Below, piece by piece: positions 62,875 to 64,000 of a DNA stretch of 64,000 bases (positions are counted from its first letter, which is position 1; every line of letters starts with the position of its first letter). The stretch comes from Pseudomonas sp. S31 (GTDB lineage: Bacteria > Pseudomonadota > Gammaproteobacteria > Pseudomonadales > Pseudomonadaceae): positions 1 through 64,000 of the forward strand of contig NZ_JACVVE010000009.1 in assembly GCF_016648105.1 (NCBI RefSeq), read 5' to 3'. The position numbers were made by a program, and so were the translations under genes. Under the pieces are notes generated by a model. That model worked only from the letters and a program-made list of their open reading frames with translations, was not told where the DNA came from and made no database searches.

Positions 62875-63183
62875 TCACCCTAACGCATCGACGTTGTCGC
62901 TGTACAAATCTTGCCTCGGCGGCGAACAGGTCGAACCGCCGCGATAATCGCCACCGGCTACCGCTACCAGAAAGGCCTCATCGGCCAAGACGCGCAAGTC
63001 GCGCCACTCCTTCCACTCGACGAGCTTCTGACGGTCCATTTCATCCGCCTGGCGCAGCAGCGTCTCGTGGTAGGTACTTGGGCATTCCTTGCGTAGCGCC
63101 ACGTCTTCGTACGTGGCGTACCAGGTATCGATCGCTAGCATCCGCAGATCGCTCGGTGTTGCAGGCGGGGTGAGTGTGGTCAT
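62875..63183 (-). CDS. Small acidic protein of unknown function
   Basis: This 102-residue soluble protein begins at an ATG (63183) with GGAG 6 bases upstream. That site lies inside a 9-bp hairpin, so translation may be controlled. The middle (WYATYEDVALRKECPSTYHETLLRQADEMDRQKLVEWKEWRDLR) is predicted helical and rich in charged and Trp/Tyr residues; the tail is Gly/Ser-rich. I recognise no family. Confidence 0.6.
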   Translation of the reverse strand: MTTLTPPATPSDLRMLAIDTWYATYEDVALRKECPSTYHETLLRQADEMDRQKLVEWKEWRDLRVLADEAFLVAVAGGDYRGGSTCSPPRQDLYSDNVDALG

Positions 63184-63189
63184 GACAGG

Positions 63190-63215
63190 CTCCACAGCTT
63201 GGTTTCGCTGTGGAG
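63190..63215 (-). promoter_or_regulatory. Hairpin sequestering a ribosome binding site
   Basis: On the minus strand CTCCACAGC (63215-63207) pairs perfectly with GCTGTGGAG (63198-63190) around an 8-base loop. The 3' arm contains the GGAG that serves the start codon at 63183. This geometry would block ribosome loading until opened, for instance by heat, a helper RNA or protein. Confidence 0.55.
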
Positions 63216-63413
63216 TAGCTGGCAGCGTGCGGGGTTCACCTGAGAGTCATGAGCGGCGCATGTCGGCGGGTGTGAACAGGTATTGTTACGAACTGGCGAT
63301 CTGCCTCAGGCGATTGTGGAGGCGCTGCAGGGACTGACCTAGCATAACTCCAGGTACAAAAAACCGACCCTGCCGAGTGGTTGATCAGCATGGGCGCGCG
63401 AAGTGGTCACGAA

Positions 63414-63830
63414 TCAACCAAGGCGAAGTAGAAGCACTGTGAGGAATGTGCAGGCCACCGTGAGGATCGCCACCAGGCAGGTCAGAATCCAGGCTGCGGT
63501 GGTCAGCCGATTCAAGCGTTGACTCACCTCGCTGACGTGAGTGTCATGCAGAGCGCGCAGTTCGGCGAGTTGTTCGGACAGGACAGTGGACTGCTGCAAG
63601 AGCGCTTCGATATCTGTTTGAGGCTCAGGCTGGATCGCGCCGCTGCGTCCAGACTCCGGCTGATCAGCCTCGCCCTTGGTATTGCGCCAAGCCAGGCGCC
63701 CCAGGAAGATGAACACGGCGGTCACGCCGTAGGCCATGCCCAGCAACGCCTCCAGGGAAGTGGTGATCTTCGCTGAAAGCACCTTTGGGGTGATGTCGCC
63801 AAAACCCTCATGAAACTGGGCAGCCGCCAT
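63414..63830 (-). CDS. Membrane protein with potassium-channel-like N-terminus (possible truncation)
   Basis: This 138-residue protein begins MAAAQFHEGFGDITPK and continues into a membrane helix (about 24-46). That matches the filter and inner helix of two-helix (Ion_trans_2) potassium channels, which normally read TxGYGDITP. The outer helix and pore helix are missing, and His-Glu replaces the Thr before the filter glycine. A polar middle with a coiled-coil-like stretch (about 70-105) and a second membrane helix (about 110-135) follow. The start has no good ribosome binding site. It is either a remnant or a repurposed channel piece. Confidence 0.5.
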   Translation of the reverse strand: MAAAQFHEGFGDITPKVLSAKITTSLEALLGMAYGVTAVFIFLGRLAWRNTKGEADQPESGRSGAIQPEPQTDIEALLQQSTVLSEQLAELRALHDTHVSEVSQRLNRLTTAAWILTCLVAILTVACTFLTVLLLRLG

Positions 63831-63892
63831 TTGCGACTGCGCTTCGCGTACGAAAGCATGCGCGTTCTTCCTTGAAAACCTGAATCCCAGGC

Positions 63893-63924
63893 AAAAAAAA
63901 ACCTTGCCGAAGCAAGGTTTTTTT
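63893..63924. terminator. Bidirectional intrinsic terminator
   Basis: ACCTTGC (63901-63907) and GCAAGGT (63912-63918) enclose CGAA, flanked by an A-run on the left and a T-run on the right. It would terminate transcription in either direction, most likely from genes beyond the right edge. Confidence 0.85.
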
Positions 63925-64000
63925 CTGGATTTGGTGCCCCGAGGGTAACTCCAACTGTGATCTAGCCATCTGTTTTTGCTGAAAAATTTTTCAGGGGTTG

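Noticed and set aside
63925..63965. TGGTGCCCCGAGGG, resembling the reverse of a tRNA 3' end (CACCA)
   Set aside because: No T-arm or cloverleaf can be formed from the adjoining bases, and the TTCRA motif is absent. It may be a chance match or an old attachment remnant, but I cannot support either.

Overview
The window reads as chromosomal DNA of a fluorescent pseudomonad of the Pseudomonas putida group. It is GC-rich and tightly packed. The order lap-type secretion operon, giant adhesin, norR, hmp, dsbB, cyoABCDE, alaC matches what I remember of the lapF-cyo region of P. putida KT2440, and typical P. putida REP elements are present. No rRNA, tRNA, CRISPR array, insertion sequence or prophage was found. 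The first ~50 bases are a C-homopolymer that looks like a contig-end artefact.

Left part (0.1-14.8 kb, nearly all minus strand): an OprD-family porin; a small exported protein; a four-gene operon for an RND efflux pump (fusion protein, transporter, response regulator, sensor kinase); a small secreted protein; cheV; and a type I secretion operon (TolC-like, ABC transporter, HlyD-like).

The operon's evident cargo is the adjacent giant adhesin (14.8-26.6 kb), a LapF-type protein of 3913 residues. It has a BapA-like N-terminal prefix, 36 Ig-like repeats of about 85 residues by my count, two BapA/LapF-type C-terminal modules and a short RTX-like secretion end.

Middle (26.7-39.7 kb): norR and hmp diverge across three GTC-N5-GAC operators and detoxify nitric oxide. 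dsbB follows, then a structured leader and the cytochrome bo3 oxidase operon cyoABCDE with its own terminator and a REP pair. alaC and four small genes follow (cysteine-cluster protein, GNAT acetyltransferase, membrane protein, LprI-like protein).

Selenium block (39.7-45.2 kb): selD and selU (2-selenouridine tRNA synthase) are divergent from a four-gene ABC importer of the putative selenate type. Uptake, activation to selenophosphate and tRNA selenation therefore sit together. A bestrophin-like channel, a trypsin-like lipoprotein and an unknown periplasmic protein follow.

Pentonate block (48.4-58 kb): xylD, an MHS-family transporter and xylX run left. A LysR regulator, a 2-oxoglutarate-semialdehyde dehydrogenase, an ACS-family transporter and a D-2-hydroxyacid dehydrogenase run right. 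Together they encode the lower Weimberg pathway (D-xylonate to 2-oxoglutarate). Matching palindromes (ATAAC-N5-GTTAT) in front of both arms look like the LysR operators.

Right part (58-64 kb): a Fur-box-fronted fecI-fecR pair with a TonB-dependent transducing siderophore receptor; a sugar O-acetyltransferase; a small protein whose ribosome binding site is buried in a hairpin; and a protein resembling the back half of a two-helix potassium channel.
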